In this document: positions 9,168 through 17,983 of the stretch, in pieces
How positions within the stretch are numbered: position 1 is the stretch's first letter
How the letters are laid out: each line of letters opens with the position of its first letter
Source: JAUIAI01 sp041396585
GTDB taxonomy: Bacteria; Pseudomonadota; Gammaproteobacteria; Burkholderiales; Burkholderiaceae_E
Reading direction: 5' to 3'
Length of the DNA stretch: 64,000 bases
NCBI GenBank assembly: GCA_041396585.1
Contig: JAWKYG010000004.1
Coordinates: 341,177 to 405,176 of the forward strand
Translations under genes and position numbers: made by a program
The notes under the pieces: model-generated
What the model was told of the DNA's origin: nothing
Seen by the model: only the letters and a program-made list of their open reading frames with translations
Database searches by the model: none

Positions 9168-10523
9168 TCAGCGCGCGCCCTTCTTCGCCGCCGCCACGAA
9201 CTTCGTGTACCAGCGCGCCGAGTCCTTGGGGGTACGCTCGAGCGTGTCGAAATCGACGTGGATGATGCCGAACGGATTCGTGTAACCCGAGCCCCACTCG
9301 AAACTGTCTAGCAGCGACCAGACAAAATAGCCGCGCACATCGGCGCCGGCGGCAAGCGCCTCATGCATCGCACTCGTGTAGGTCTGCAGATACGCGATGC
9401 GCCGCGGATCGTGCACCACACCTTTTTCGTCTGGCGCATCCCGACTGCCCATGCCGTTCTCGGTCACATACACCGGCAGCTTGTAACGCCGCGTGAGCTC
9501 GATCAGCTCGTCGCGAAACGCCTCCGGGAAGATCGGCCAGCCGATCTCCGGGCGCACCGGGGAATCCGCCGGCGCGTCGCCCCAGGCAAAGCCCCAGATG
9601 GTGGACGGATCGGCCTTGGCGAAGATCGGTCCGTAGTGATTGAGCCCGATCCAGTCGATGCGGCGCGCTATCTGCGCCATGTCGCCCGCGCGCACCCAGG
9701 GGTCGATCGCCTCGGCGAGCAACTCCGGATAGGTGGCGCGCATCTGCGGTTCGGGAAATGCCAGATTCCAGTGTGCATCGAGCATCGCGGCCGCCTCGCG
9801 ATCGGCCTCGCTCGGGGTACTTGGGCGCACCACCTGGCGATTGTGGATCGCACCGATGTAGGCATCGGGCACCAGATCACGCAGCACATCCACGCCCTGC
9901 CCGTGCGCCAGATTCAGGTGATGGATGGCGCGCAGGTTCGCGGTGCGGTCCATCAGCCCGGGCGCGCACCAGTCCATCGCATAGCCGAACAGCGTGAACA
10001 CCGAGAACTCATTGAACGTGGCCCAGTGCCTGACCCGGTCGCCGAGGCGGCGGGCCATCACCGCCGCATAATCGGCATACCAGCCGGCGCTGTCTCGCGC
10101 GGTCCAGCCCCCGAGGTTCTCCAGGGCCTGCGGCAGATCCCAGTGATACAGGCAGGCCCAGGGCTGGATGCCTCTCTCGAGCAGGCGATCGACCAGCCGC
10201 TCGTAGAAATCGAGGCCAGCCTCATTGACCCTGCCGCGCCCCTGCGGCAGCACGCGCGGCCAGGCGATCGAGAAGCGGTAGGCATCGACGCCGAGCGACT
10301 TGATCAGCTCGACGTCTTCGGCCCAGCGGTGATAGTGGTCGCAGGCAACCTCGCCGGTCTTGGCATCGGCCACCTTGCCCGGTTGCATGCAGCGGAAGTC
10401 CCAGATGCTCTGGCCGCGGCCGTCGTCGCGGCTTGCGCCCTCGACCTGGAACGCGGCGGTGGATACTCCCCAGACGAAGTCTTTGGGCCATGTTTGTTTC
10501 GCGTTCCGTGTCGCCATCGGCAT
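9168..10523 (-). CDS. Glycoside hydrolase family 1 beta-glucosidase (paralogue 2), NEF variant
   Basis: Retaining beta-glycosidase of 451 residues with no signal peptide. GH1 features are DFVWGVSTAAFQVEGA at the N-terminus, the nucleophile YVTENG with Glu355, and the C-terminal YFVWSLLDSFEW and FGIIHVDFDT. The acid/base motif reads ATFNEFSV, so catalytic Glu172 is kept but the almost invariant following proline is replaced by phenylalanine. It starts with MPMATRNAKQTW; an internal ATG two codons later is an alternative. It is the same orientation as GH1 paralogue 1 and separated from it by a divergently placed transporter and a dead CDGSH gene. Substrate specificity may differ from the paralogue. 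Confidence 0.92.
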   Translation of the reverse strand: MPMATRNAKQTWPKDFVWGVSTAAFQVEGASRDDGRGQSIWDFRCMQPGKVADAKTGEVACDHYHRWAEDVELIKSLGVDAYRFSIAWPRVLPQGRGRVNEAGLDFYERLVDRLLERGIQPWACLYHWDLPQALENLGGWTARDSAGWYADYAAVMARRLGDRVRHWATFNEFSVFTLFGYAMDWCAPGLMDRTANLRAIHHLNLAHGQGVDVLRDLVPDAYIGAIHNRQVVRPSTPSEADREAAAMLDAHWNLAFPEPQMRATYPELLAEAIDPWVRAGDMAQIARRIDWIGLNHYGPIFAKADPSTIWGFAWGDAPADSPVRPEIGWPIFPEAFRDELIELTRRYKLPVYVTENGMGSRDAPDEKGVVHDPRRIAYLQTYTSAMHEALAAGADVRGYFVWSLLDSFEWGSGYTNPFGIIHVDFDTLERTPKDSARWYTKFVAAAKKGAR

Positions 10524-10643
10524 TGATCTCCTGGTTCAGGCTGATCTCATTGTGCGGGCGGCGCGGCGGGAACCGCTGTCCATGGGCCAACACTGTTGCG
10601 CGCGCGGATACAAAGGCATTGCTGCGCCCAGGCACCAGTCAAC

Positions 10644-10665
10644 CATGACATGACCGAAACATGAC
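10644..10665. promoter_or_regulatory. CATGAC repeat cluster upstream of SHOCT gene
   Basis: CATGAC occurs at 10644-10649, 10649-10654 (overlapping) and 10660-10665, in the same orientation, about 110 bp before the SHOCT-protein gene. Tandem short repeats at helical-turn spacing resemble response-regulator sites. No regulator gene is adjacent, so the assignment is tentative. The rest of the 249-base intergenic stretch shows nothing else. Confidence 0.3.
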
Positions 10666-10772
10666 GCAGATCATCTTCCCATCGTGGCCACGATCATGGT
10701 TCGAGATCACGATGGAAATGCCCCCCAACCCGGCAGCATGCCGAGGCTAGATCGTCACCACGGGAGAGTCAT

Positions 10773-11024
10773 ATGCACTACGACGGAGGATGGTTCACGG
10801 GCGGCGGACATTTTCTTGGGTGGATCTTCTGGATCCTGATTCTTGCGGCCATCGCCTGGCTGATCTGGGGTCGCCAACGCACAGACCGGCCCGGGCAGCC
10901 CCCGGCTGCCGACGAATCGCCGATGGAGATCCTGCAACGGCGCCTGGCCAACGGCGAATGCACGCCAGAGGAATACGAAGCGCGAAAGGCCTTGCTGGAG
11001 CGGGATGCGCCCAAGCGAGCTTGA
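10773..11024 (+). CDS. Small SHOCT-domain membrane protein
   Basis: An 83-residue protein with one strong transmembrane helix (residues 14-33, FLGWIFWILILAAIAWLIW). A hydrophilic linker follows, then a C-terminal SHOCT motif (residues 51-77: MEILQRRLANGECTPEEYEA, key residues L, R, G-E and E-E-Y). SHOCT proteins are short and often associate with larger partners or oligomerise; the precise role is unknown. It is a stand-alone gene with the start ATATGCACTAC after a GGGAGAG ribosome binding site. Its end is about 95 bp from the convergent large unknown gene. Confidence 0.85.
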   Translation: MHYDGGWFTGGGHFLGWIFWILILAAIAWLIWGRQRTDRPGQPPAADESPMEILQRRLANGECTPEEYEARKALLERDAPKRA

Positions 11025-11119
11025 ACGGCTGCGCGGCCCCGCGTTGAGGACTCTCGGGCGCCCGAGACGACGCGAAGCTCGAAGTGCTCGAGGCGTGGCC
11101 ACGAGACCCTGACCACCTG

Positions 11120-14100
11120 CTACTTCGCGTCGGCTTCCTTGGTGGTTGATTGTTTTGCGCCCTGGCCACCAAAGGCGTCGAATGCCGTGCGATGCCGCTC
11201 GAGCGCCGATATCCGGGTGCCGACCACCTTCTTCATCTCGGCCAGGAAGATGGCATCGGTTTCCTTCGCAGCCGCCTCTCGACGCTGCCGGGCATCGTCG
11301 AGTGCGGTCTGGGCCAGTTTTACCTGGGCCTTGGCCGCTTCGAAATCGGCCGCCGCGCTGCCCGTCCCAGCGGCCGGAACCGCCGCGCCCGTTGGCTGAG
11401 CTGCCACTGGCGCGGCAGCGGCGTTACCGGTTGATGGAGTTGATGCACCCGGCGTCGGCGCCGGCGGTGCGCCCACTCCCGCCGTTGGCGTGCCGGAGGG
11501 CTGGCTCGCCGCAGCCAGCGCCTCGAGTCTCGCGAGCTCTGCCTTGGCCAACTGCAGACGGGTAGATTCGTCGGCCACGAGGGCCTCGTCGGCGCGCACG
11601 GCCAGGCGCAGCTCGCGGCGGTATTCATCCAGTGCGCGCAATGAGGTCAGAATGGCTTCGTTCGCCTCCCAGGCATTGGCCGGTGTTATCTGCACCTTCG
11701 TCAGCACCCGCTGATACGCCTCGCGCAGCACCGCGGGGCCCTGAGTGGTCGGCTGGGCGACGCGCGTTCGCCAATCGCTCGCTGCCTTCGCGCTCGAGCC
11801 ATCCAGTGACTGCATCCAGATCAGAGCGAGTTCGCGCCCGGGTCGGAAACCCGTCAGGGCGGCACGCAACGATTCATGTGCTGCCAATGCATCCACGTCG
11901 AAGGCTGATTTCAGGTCTTTTGCCAAATCGCCTTGCTTGCCGATGCCGCCGGCCGCCGAGATCTGGGCAGCCTTCAGCTCGCCCTCTAGAGCGCTGCGCC
12001 GGCCGGGATCGAGCTCGGGATCGTCCAGCTCTAGCCGTATCTGCTGAGCACGCAGGAAGTTGGTGTCGACCCGTTGCCCCAGATTGAACATTGCGAGATT
12101 CAACGCGGTCTTGGCAATCCCCGCGACATTGGTACCGACCGATTTCACCATCCAGTTGCCGAGGTCGTCTTTGGCGACCACGTAGTTCGTGCTGGCCGCA
12201 CCATCGAGGCGCAGTGTGTTGACCCGCTGCCAGTAGGCTTTGTCGAGACTCTCGAGATTCACGAATTTCTTCGCACCCTCGCTGGTTTTGAACGGCGCCC
12301 CCAAAGCCGCCCCAATGTGTCATTGAGCATGTTGTCATTGCGCAGCTGCGGGTCTTGCTGGAGCCCGGTGGCCGTGAACATGGCTCTGAGATAGGCACTG
12401 GCCGGGCGCACATGCACCATCTCGGCGCGCATTCGATATGCAGCGGCGAGCGCATGCTCGACATCTCCGACACCGTCGCTGCGGCGCTCGAGAGCATCCA
12501 GATAGCGATAGCGCAAACGTGCGATGTAGGCATCCAGCACTTCAATCCGGCGTGTTTCGCCACCCACAACGAATGGCATACCGTCATTGCCGCCGACCAC
12601 CGAAGCACGCACGTTGCGCAGCGCGGCAAGCCTGGCGCTCGAGCTGTCGGACACAGGCTGCGATTTCTCGACGATATCGAGAACCATGTCATAAGCCTGG
12701 CCCACGGATACCACCGACATCGCAGCCTTCATGCGTTGTTCGAACACTGTCTTCGCGCCTCGAACAGCATTCAGGGCATCAACGAGACTTTGAGCGCGCT
12801 GTCTGGTCTGTGCGTTTGTGTTAGCGGCCACAGCCGCTTCTTCGTCCGCCGCCTTCGCGAGGTCGAACGCCTTTTTCGCTTGCGTCCAACGCTCGAACGC
12901 CAGCTTCACATCACCTTTGACGCGACTTCTGAGCTCGGCGTACGTCAGGGTTCGGTCAGCCACGGTCCTTTGACCGAGATTTTCGATGAGCGAACCCAAG
13001 CCGGTCAGCGCGGCCTGAGCATCAGGCCGAGCCAGCCCACCGGCTGACCACAGTTTCGTCTCGTGCGTGAGAGCCTGGCCCAGTGTTTCCAATGACGGAT
13101 TTGCATTGCCCTGACTCAGGCTGCCCCGAACCCGAGTCAGCACGGATTCGATGTCCACGGAAAATCCCGCCCAGAGTTCATCGATCGTTGCGCGATGCGT
13201 CACGAGCGCCTGCTTGTCGAGAACAACGGCTAGTGCCAGCCAATGCGACAGCACGGACTGCGCATCACGCAATGCTTGGTCCGATGGTTTCGCCGCCGTG
13301 GGTGCCCCCTCGGGGCCCGCCGCCTGGGACACGCGAGAAATTTCCGCCTCGATGCGCCGGACGATCTCAGCAAATGCCCCTCCCGCATCGAAGCGCATCA
13401 AGGCCTCGAATGCGCCGGACTCCCGGGAACGGCCATCGGCCTCGCGTTTTGCATGCGCATCGCGTCGAAATTCATCGTCCGCGAACACCAGCAAGGTATT
13501 TCCCACCGTTTCCAACAGCGCCTTGGTTCGGCCCTCCGGGCTTCCCAGGTCGAGCTCCTGAGAGGCCGAACTGACCGAATCGGCCTGTGATTCGTCCGGC
13601 CGGCGGCTGTCTGACGCCCCGCCCGCCTTGACCGGAACCGACTCCGACGCCAGCCAGCCGTTGGTGGCAATGAACCGCAAACGCTCGCCCAGGGAGATCA
13701 AAAGCGTATCCAGTTGCGTCTCCCACTGTTCGCGTTTTGCTTGGTCTGCTTCGCTTATCGACGGCATCTGCGCCAAGCGGGTTGCCAGCGAGTCAATGCC
13801 ATTGCACGGGCGGCCACTGTCGAAGGGCCCCGGCAGCGCGAGCCGAGCCGAATCTGCGCTGTTTCGCGCAGAACTTTCAACCCCGCGAACTGTTTCTGAG
13901 TCGAGGTTCAACCGTACCGAACGCATCTGTTCCGACGCCAATGAGGACAACACCCTGCTGCTCTGCGTTTGGATCGCACTGAACGTCTTAAGCACGTCTC
14001 TGACGTCGATGGCTTCATCGGCTCTTTTGTTCTGTGCCAGTCGCTTTAAATCGTTAACTGAATTGGTCAGCGAAATTCGTATGTCGGCGTTGTTGCGGAA

Positions 14101-14418
14101 CACGGGGGACGTCGAGATTCCGACGTTGTTCGAATCGGCGCTTCCGGTCGAAAGCGCCGAGTTCAATTTCGCGAGCAGGCCAGCGATGTCGTCTAGCAAT
14201 CGCTTCTGAGCAATCGCGGCCTCCGGTGTCGGCTTCGCAAACGCGCTCCTGGCCCCAATCTCACCGATCACAACCGCCAACTCCCAAAGACTCCTTAGCG
14301 CATCGATGACAGATTGGTCGTCTCCACTGGTGATGGCGGCTCGAAAGTTGGTGTTCGCCGCGTTGAGACGATCAGCGAAACTGGGAGGGCTCGAAGGTCC
14401 CACGACAGACACCGGCAT
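11120..14418 (-). pseudogene. Very large unrecognised protein (about 1099 residues), frameshifted once
   Basis: Two abutting reading frames (14418-12259 and about 12304-11120) join into one protein if a single base is restored. The break is in a C5 run (+ strand 12298-12302): adding one base turns LGRLWGRRSK into LGRLWGAPFKTSEGAKKF, and the total becomes exactly 1100 codons. I do not recognise the family. The protein is rich in Ala, Ser, Arg, Glu and Asp, with long helical stretches and no clear signal peptide or transmembrane helix. The last third has heptad-like helices (around LQLAKAELARLEALAAASQ) and a Pro/Ala/Thr-rich linker. It is downstream of two lipoprotein genes in the same direction and probably forms an operon with them. 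Whether the frameshift is real or a sequencing error is undecided. Confidence 0.6.
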
Positions 14419-14451
14419 GCTTCGGACCGATGCGAATGAGGACTCGTCGAC

Positions 14452-14826
14452 CTAGCAGCTGGCAGAGTCCAGGTCGGCATACATGGACAAGGCACCGTCC
14501 AGATAGCGCGCCTCCGGCGGCCAGTCGATCGTGCCTTCGAAGCCCACTGCGGTGCTTCCATAGGTCTTTTCCAGACGCCTCAGTTCGCCTTGATGCGTGC
14601 CAAGCCCGCGCGTCTCGCGATCATGCGCGACCAGCGACGCCCTCAACCTGGCCATCAGCGGCTTGGCACCCAGCGCCATCGCGATCGCCTGCTGACGCAG
14701 CATGCTGTCTTCGCTGACCAGCGGCCCCTTGTAGACATCCACGCTAACTTGCAGCGCGCTGCAACCGGCAAACAGCAGGGTTGCGACGGCGACCAGGCCG
14801 CGACGAAAATGGAGTTTGCCGATCAT
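14452..14826 (-). CDS. Putative lipoprotein of the unknown trio (second gene)
   Basis: A 124-residue protein starting at the ATG at 14826. It has a lipoprotein signal peptide: basic MIGKLHFRRG, hydrophobic VAVATLLF, and lipobox FAGC with the cysteine at about residue 20. The mature part has basic and acidic helices and ends DSASC. No known domain is recognised. The ATG overlaps a TGA that would end the corrected upstream lipoprotein gene (ATGA). The large unknown gene starts 33 nt downstream. All three genes would be one translationally linked operon. Export to the inner face of the outer membrane or the periplasmic side of the inner membrane is predicted. Confidence 0.6.
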   Translation of the reverse strand: MIGKLHFRRGLVAVATLLFAGCSALQVSVDVYKGPLVSEDSMLRQQAIAMALGAKPLMARLRASLVAHDRETRGLGTHQGELRRLEKTYGSTAVGFEGTIDWPPEARYLDGALSMYADLDSASC

Positions 14827-15496
14827 TTGTCGGCTCCAAGATCGGTTTCCGAGGCGCTTGAAGCGCTCGATGTCGGCCTCAGCCTTTCTCAGCTCAGCGA
14901 AGACATCGGCATCCAGCGTCACCTGCCCCTTTCCCTGACGAAGCACGGCAACGGTGCCCAGCGCCTCGGCGAATACCCACTTCAGCCTTGGCCGGACTGC
15001 TGCCCATATAGATGACCAACCGGTGCGCCCGTGGCGCCTCCCGAAAGCCCTCGGGGCCGAACAGCATCAAACCTCGACCGGTTGCCAGATTCACCTGCGT
15101 GCCGTTGCTCTTGGCCTCGATCGGTGCATCGGGATCATCCGCACTGCCCTTCACGGAGCCCGCAATGGAATCGACCACCGTCGCAGGCAACCAGCCCGAG
15201 GCGAAGCTCACATTGTTGAAGACCGATGACTGACCGCGCACCCGGATGCGGTACAAGGTGGGCGGCAATTGATCTCGCTGGTCGTAAACGCCGAGATAAT
15301 AGGTGGTCTCGAGCATGGTGCCCGGGGTGTTGCTTCCGACACCAATTGCCAGCCCGCCGAGCGTGTTGCGAACAGGAACGGTCATCGATGAACAGCCGCT
15401 GGCGGTGAGCACGATCAGGGCGGCAGCGGCGAGACGGACCAGACGATCAGCGGAACATGGCGGACGCATTGCGCGGGCGGATGACGACGTTTTCAT
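14823..15496 (-). pseudogene. Putative lipoprotein of the unknown trio (first gene), two frameshifts
   Basis: The N-terminal frame (15496 downward) has a signal peptide and lipobox (ALIVLTASGCSS, cysteine around residue 35) and then a beta-rich segment (LETTYYLGVYDQRDQLPP). It breaks at GGG 14976-14978. Removing one G continues as AEVVFAEALGTVAVLRQGKG. Removing one A from the run at 14846-14848 gives the ending LGTDLGADK with a TGA that overlaps the next ATG. With both corrections the gene is exactly 224 codons. I do not recognise the family. The trio order is lipoprotein, lipoprotein, giant protein. The corrected reading is an inference from frame logic. Confidence 0.5.
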
Positions 15497-15635
15497 CTGC
15501 CTCCCCTTTATCGATTGCCCGGACTCGTTGGCGGCCGGACATTACTGTCGCCGGAATATGGTCAGTGACGTTACGCCGCGCATGTATGCGGGTAAATCAA
15601 CAAGAGTGTTGAGCGGCCAACATCGAAGCCGCGAG

Positions 15636-16291
15636 TCAGTCGGACTCTGCTTCGCCAGATCGTGTTGAGGGTGGCGCGAATGCCAAACGCAGCGCGTAGG
15701 CGCCGATGTCTGCCGGCCAGGACGCGAGTCGTTTTCGAGCGCTGGACGGTCATCGGCAAACAGCGCTCTGCTCGCCTCTTCGAACCCGGCCAGGTCGCCG
15801 GCGATCGCCTGCATGAAGTGATAGGCCGCCTCGCGGGCCGCGCTGTCCAACCTCGGCATCCGGCTGGCGGCGGGCATCTTCGACCAGGCGTCTCGGCGCG
15901 GCAGACGCACCGCCTCGCTGGGCGGCAAGCCAGTTCCAATGCCTGGGTAGCAGCGTCACTCGCGCGACACGACCCCCAGGCGTGGTCGGCCCCGACCATT
16001 CGCCCCGGACTCCGTGCCTGACTCATCGTCTGGCGCTGGAGCGGCCGAGGGTCGGGACCGCGCTCGCCGGCCTGGCGCAGGGGACATCAACCGCTGGGCG
16101 ATCTCATCATCACTGCCGCGCAGATCGAGATCGATGACCCGCCCGGTGGCGTCATCGAACACCAGCACTGGCTCCGAAGCACCGTCCGCAACGGCCCGCT
16201 TCACGGCCAGCGCGGTAGGCACAGGTGCGCCGGAGATCAGCAATCGGTGGCCTTGAAACGCAGACCAGGCCTGGGAACGGGGCGTGCTCAT
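15636..16291 (-). pseudogene. DUF2239-family gene, broken by about three frameshifts
   Basis: The start frame (MSTPRSQAWSAFQGHRLL, then VLVFDDATGRVIDLDLRGS and GRPRLGVVSRE) matches the N-terminal half of DUF2239 proteins. The family continues with VTLLPRHWNWLAAQ, which appears in the next frame after one missing G near 15960. The helical part DSAAREAAYHFMQAIAGDL then appears in a third frame. The family-like end WPADIGAYALRLAFA reads to a TGA at 15636-15638 in yet another frame. The full-length family protein is therefore encoded in pieces. DUF2239 function is unknown. AT-rich repeats lie just upstream. Confidence 0.75.
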
Positions 16292-16320
16292 CTTGTCACC
16301 ATCATCGCAATGGCGACATT

Positions 16321-16363
16321 TTATACCCGGATAAAATTAAACTCAATTACACCCGGGTAATAA
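16321..16363. promoter_or_regulatory. AT-rich ACCCGG repeat pair before DUF2239 gene
   Basis: TTATACCCGGATAA at 16321-16334 and TTACACCCGGGTAATAA at 16347-16363 are near-palindromic copies around CCCGG in an otherwise GC-rich sequence, 30-70 bp upstream of the DUF2239 start. They look like a paired operator or a promoter with operator. The regulator is unknown. Confidence 0.4.
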
Positions 16364-16410
16364 ATAGACATAGCGCCTGTCGGGAAGCCTGGCCCCGCCC
16401 CGTCGGTGCA

Positions 16411-16959
16411 TCAGAGCTGCCCTGTGTACTCCCCTCGTGCCGGATAGTCCTTGGCGATCACGAAGTCGATCGCGCCGAGCAGATCCTGAAACGATGGCCG
16501 GGCGAACGGCATGGTCTGGGTTGCCCCGTAGTAAAGCGTGCCATCGGGACGCACGATGAAGACCCCTGGTTCGCTGAACAGATCTGGTTCGTCGATACCC
16601 ACCGAGGTCTTGCCGCGCGACGTGCTGATGTACAGCCCCCACTGACGGGCCACCGTCAGACTCAGGCTGTGCCCGATGCGAAGCCGATCGGCCTTGATCC
16701 GGTCGGCCATGGCCTTCGCGCGACCGGCATCGTCGCTGCTCAATGCCAGGACCTGTACGCCGCGGGATTCGAACTCCGGCATGAGCCGCTCGAGTTCGAT
16801 CAGATACTTCGCGCAGATCGGGCAATGCAGGCCGCGATAGAAGACGATCAGATCGAAATTCTCGCCCGGTTGGGCGCCGAGCACGAAGCGTTCGCCGCCC
16901 AGAAGTGGCACGTTCAGGGCCGGCACAGGCTGTCGGGGTATCAGGGCGGCAAGCGTCAT
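16411..16959 (-). CDS. AhpC/TSA-type thioredoxin-fold peroxiredoxin-like protein
   Basis: A 182-residue thioredoxin-fold redox protein with an AhpC/redoxin domain. A CxxC active site appears in FYRGLHCPICAKYL near residues 42-55, followed by the alpha-helix LIELERLMPEFESRGVQVLALS. The cis-Pro side is around DLFSEPGVFIVRPDGTLYY. The predicted activity is peroxide reduction or a thiol-disulfide role in the cytoplasm. The ATG at 16959 is preferred to an upstream extension that is not conserved-looking. It is divergent from the AraC gene at 17071, a common arrangement for AraC proteins regulating a neighbouring enzyme gene. Confidence 0.85.
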   Translation of the reverse strand: MTLAALIPRQPVPALNVPLLGGERFVLGAQPGENFDLIVFYRGLHCPICAKYLIELERLMPEFESRGVQVLALSSDDAGRAKAMADRIKADRLRIGHSLSLTVARQWGLYISTSRGKTSVGIDEPDLFSEPGVFIVRPDGTLYYGATQTMPFARPSFQDLLGAIDFVIAKDYPARGEYTGQL

Positions 16960-17070
16960 GGGCGGTTCCCGGTGAGTGGCTGAGAGATCGGTGTCTTGAC
17001 GACACAGCGGGGAGTGTGGTGTCCTGAGAGCATTCGTATGTCCGCATTTGATTGCAATTCGTACAAGATC

Positions 17071-17883
17071 ATGCCTCAGAGACTGGATCGCCTGGCCGCC
17101 CTGCTGGATGGCCTGGCCCCCGAAGTGACGCTGGCCGAGATCGGGCCCGGCCCGGTCGATCACGGGAACGACCCGTCCCGGCCGCCAGGCCTGCTGCTCG
17201 TATTGCTCTGCGCGGGGTCACTGACCCTGCGCCGGGCCGACGCCGCCGCGCAGGTGCGGGCCCCGGCGCTGCTCGTGCTCCGTTCCGATCTGCCGTGTGT
17301 GCTGGCAGAGATCACGGAACGTGATCATGAGCGGGTGATCAGTCTCCGAGCCCGGCTGACCGGGCCTGGCAGCCCGCTGTTTCTCGATGAATTCAGCGAG
17401 CCGCGCATCGTTTCGCTCGATGACGACGAACCCGCGCTCCGTCTTGCAGTGGACATGCTCAAGGCGGAACTCGACGCGCCCCGCTGTGGCCATGCCGCGC
17501 TGCTCAGCCGCGCCGGCGACATTCTGTTCATCGGCCTGCTGCGCCATCTGGTGGCCAACCCGGGCCCGCACGGGAGCGGTCTGTTCAGCGGCCTGGCCGA
17601 CCCGCGCATCGCCAGGGCCCTGGTCGCGATGCATCAGCGCCCCGATCTGAACTGGTCGCTCGAGCGGCTCTCGCAGGAAGCGGGCATGTCACGAACCGCT
17701 TTCACCTCGACGTTTCGCGAGGTGATGAAGCGAACACCCGGCAAGTACCTGACCGCGATCAGGCTCTCGATCGCCCGGCGCTCGGTGGAACTGGGCAAGG
17801 GCCTGAAGGAAGCGGCGCGCGCGGCCGGCTACCGGAACCCATCGGCGCTGTCGCGTGCGCTGGCCAGGGCGCGCCAGCACTAG
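17071..17883 (+). CDS. AraC-family regulator with cupin-like sensor domain
   Basis: Transcription factor of about 270 residues. The N-terminal half is a cupin-type sensor (MPQRLDRLAALLDGLAPEV start; beta-rich LVLLCAGSLTLRRA). The C-terminal third has two helix-turn-helix motifs: WSLERLSQEAGMSRTAFTSTFREVMKRTPGKYLTAIRLSIA and the second helix pair LKEAARAAGYRNPSALSRALARA. An alternative start 33 bases upstream (MSAFDCNSYKI) has a GAGAG ribosome site and cannot be excluded. It is divergent from the AhpC-like gene, which it probably controls. Confidence 0.88.
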   Translation: MPQRLDRLAALLDGLAPEVTLAEIGPGPVDHGNDPSRPPGLLLVLLCAGSLTLRRADAAAQVRAPALLVLRSDLPCVLAEITERDHERVISLRARLTGPGSPLFLDEFSEPRIVSLDDDEPALRLAVDMLKAELDAPRCGHAALLSRAGDILFIGLLRHLVANPGPHGSGLFSGLADPRIARALVAMHQRPDLNWSLERLSQEAGMSRTAFTSTFREVMKRTPGKYLTAIRLSIARRSVELGKGLKEAARAAGYRNPSALSRALARARQH

Positions 17884-17983
17884 CGGCAGACCGACCACGC
17901 AGCCTTTAACATTGGCCCGCGGCCCTGGTTTCACTCGGTCACTCGATCCGACAAGACGCTGATTCCACCGACCAGATCGACGA

